6,787 bases of DNA from Agromyces sp. (GTDB lineage: Bacteria > Actinomycetota > Actinomycetes > Actinomycetales > Microbacteriaceae): the NCBI GenBank assembly GCA_031178025.1, contig JAPSJU010000113.1, forward strand, positions 1 through 6,787. Direction: 5' to 3'. Below the pieces are notes generated by a model. It was given only the letters and a program-made list of their open reading frames with translations. It searched no databases and had not been told where the DNA came from. A program made the position numbers and the translations under genes. Of the stretch, positions 5,799-6,787 are shown in pieces; position 1 is the first letter of the stretch; every line of letters begins with the position of its first letter.

Positions 5799-6787
5799 TC
5801 AGCCCACCTCGACCGTGCGCTCGTGCAGGCCGGTCGCACCGTCGGGCACGACGCCCTGCCGCTTCGACGTCTGCACCTCGCCGTCGGCCCCGGTCGCGCG
5901 CACGCGGAGGGTGTGCATGCCGCTCGAGGCATCCGACCAGTCGAAGCGCCACTGCACCCACGTGTCGACCGAGATCGCGGGCGCGAGTTCGGCGTCCTGC
6001 CAGGGTCCCTCGTCGATCTGCACCTCGACCCGCTCGATGCCGACCCGCTGGTGCCAGGCGACGCCGGCCACCGTCACACGGCCGGGCTCGAGCCGCTGGC
6101 CGCTGCGCGGCACGTCGATGCGCGACGAGAGCTTCACGGGTCCGCGCTCGCTCCAGCCGCGGTCGGTCCAGTAGGCGGATGCCGCGTCGAAGCGCGTCAC
6201 CTCGAGTTCGACGACCCACTTCGTCGCCGACACGTAGCCGTAGAGGCCCGGCACGACCATGCGCACCGGGAAGCCGTGGTCGGCGGGCAGCGGCTCGCCG
6301 TTCATGCCGACGGCGAGGATCGCGTCGCGATCGTCCTGCAGCACGGGCAACGGCGTCGATGCCGAGAACCCGTCGACGCTCCGCGAGAGCACCATGTCGG
6401 CGTCCGGGGAGGGCACCGCGCGGGCGAGCAGCTCGCGGATCGGGGTGCCGAGCCAGACGGCAGTGCCGATGAGGTCCCCGCCGACCTCGTTCGAGACGCA
6501 GGCGAGGGTCGTGACGGATTCCTCGAGCGGAAGGGCGAGCAGTTCGTCCCAGGTGAGCACGACCTCGCGCTCGACCATGCCGTGGATGCGGAGGCTCCAC
6601 GACGCCGGATCGACCGCCGGCACGGCGAGCGCGGTGTCGATGCGATAGAACCGCGCGTTCGGCGTGATGATCGGCGTGAGCCCGTCGATGCCGAGCTCGG
6701 TTCCGGGGGCCACGACGGTTCGCACCGCGGGTTCGGGGAGCGCGATCGCGTCGCGGATGACGGTGACCGCCCGCGAGCCGGCCTGCA
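5799..6787 (-). CDS. Molybdopterin-dependent oxidoreductase, sulfite oxidase family (C-terminal 328 residues; 5' part beyond right edge)
   Basis: The leftward frame is open from the right edge to TGA 5799-5801. Numbering from the first full codon (6785): the Moco domain covers about 40-200, with FYRID (46-50), C96 in TTLACVSNEVGGD as the expected Mo-ligand cysteine, and HGFPVRMVVPGLYGYVSATKW (170-190), the typical cofactor-pocket segment. An Ig-like Mo-co dimerisation domain follows (about 216-328: GVAWHQRVGIERVEVQID...HTLRVRATGADGEVQTS...). It transfers electrons or oxygen at a Mo-pterin centre; substrate unknown (sulfite is only one option for this family). A GTG at 6725 could be read as a start, but the frame continues upstream with AVTVIRDAIALPEPA, as in long actinobacterial homologues that carry an N-terminal membrane domain; I therefore infer a larger, probably membrane-anchored protein. 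Convergent with the amidase gene, 91 bp apart, and probably unrelated to it. Confidence 0.88.
   Translation of the reverse strand, partial: QAGSRAVTVIRDAIALPEPAVRTVVAPGTELGIDGLTPIITPNARFYRIDTALAVPAVDPASWSLRIHGMVEREVVLTWDELLALPLEESVTTLACVSNEVGGDLIGTAVWLGTPIRELLARAVPSPDADMVLSRSVDGFSASTPLPVLQDDRDAILAVGMNGEPLPADHGFPVRMVVPGLYGYVSATKWVVELEVTRFDAASAYWTDRGWSERGPVKLSSRIDVPRSGQRLEPGRVTVAGVAWHQRVGIERVEVQIDEGPWQDAELAPAISVDTWVQWRFDWSDASSGMHTLRVRATGADGEVQTSKRQGVVPDGATGLHERTVEVG

Noticed and set aside
5781..5803. GCTGAC...GTCAGC hairpin as terminator of the leftward oxidoreductase gene
   Set aside because: Only 6 bp of stem with an 11-nt loop, overlapping the stop codon, and no T-tract; too weak to list as a feature.
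4781..5932. Leftward 383-codon open frame spanning amidase and oxidoreductase ends
   Set aside because: It overlaps two well-supported genes and the convergent spacer, and shows no protein family features.
6723..6725. GTG 6725 as the true start of the molybdenum oxidoreductase
   Set aside because: The frame stays open to the right edge with family-like sequence before the GTG, so the gene is more likely cut by the window.

Overview
The window comes from a high-GC actinobacterium. Nearly all codons end in G or C, protein families and wording (a TM0106-type nuclease, an MmcQ/YjbR protein, a sulfite-oxidase-like Mo enzyme) are those common in Actinobacteria, and the style fits Microbacteriaceae (an Agromyces-like genome). 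The family placement is an inference; no rRNA or marker gene is present. There are six protein genes, two cut by the window edges, packed with little intergenic DNA. I see no RNA genes, CRISPR arrays, insertion sequences, integrases or phage genes.

Left part (1-2243): a large leftward gene, running off the left edge, encodes the N-terminal half of a TM0106-family RecB-like nuclease with a PD-(D/E)XK domain followed by an RNase H-like DEDDy domain. It diverges across a 69-bp spacer from a small rightward MmcQ/YjbR-family gene, which looks leaderless.

Centre (2224-5707): a leftward TetR-family repressor gene overlaps the 3' end of the MmcQ gene tail to tail by 20 bp. The repressor diverges from a rightward two-gene operon: an agmatine deiminase-type guanidine hydrolase, then (with a 4-bp ATGA overlap) an unusual amidase-signature hydrolase. 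The spacer between repressor and operon holds a perfect 7-2-7 inverted repeat (TTGATCA-TT-TGATCAA), the obvious operator candidate, and plausible overlapping divergent promoters. The simplest reading is a ligand-controlled cassette that removes nitrogen from agmatine or a related guanidine compound. The amidase takes the place where AguB (N-carbamoylputrescine amidohydrolase, nitrilase superfamily) usually sits. That substrate assignment is a hypothesis.

Right part (5708-6787): a 91-bp convergent spacer with a strong GC hairpin but no T-tract, then the C-terminal part of a leftward molybdopterin-dependent oxidoreductase of the sulfite oxidase family, with the Mo-ligand cysteine visible, cut by the right edge.

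Across the window the heptamer GGCATCC/GGATGCC occurs 15 times, about nine times my rough composition-based expectation, and often fixes otherwise unfavoured codons (GAT, GCA, TCC).
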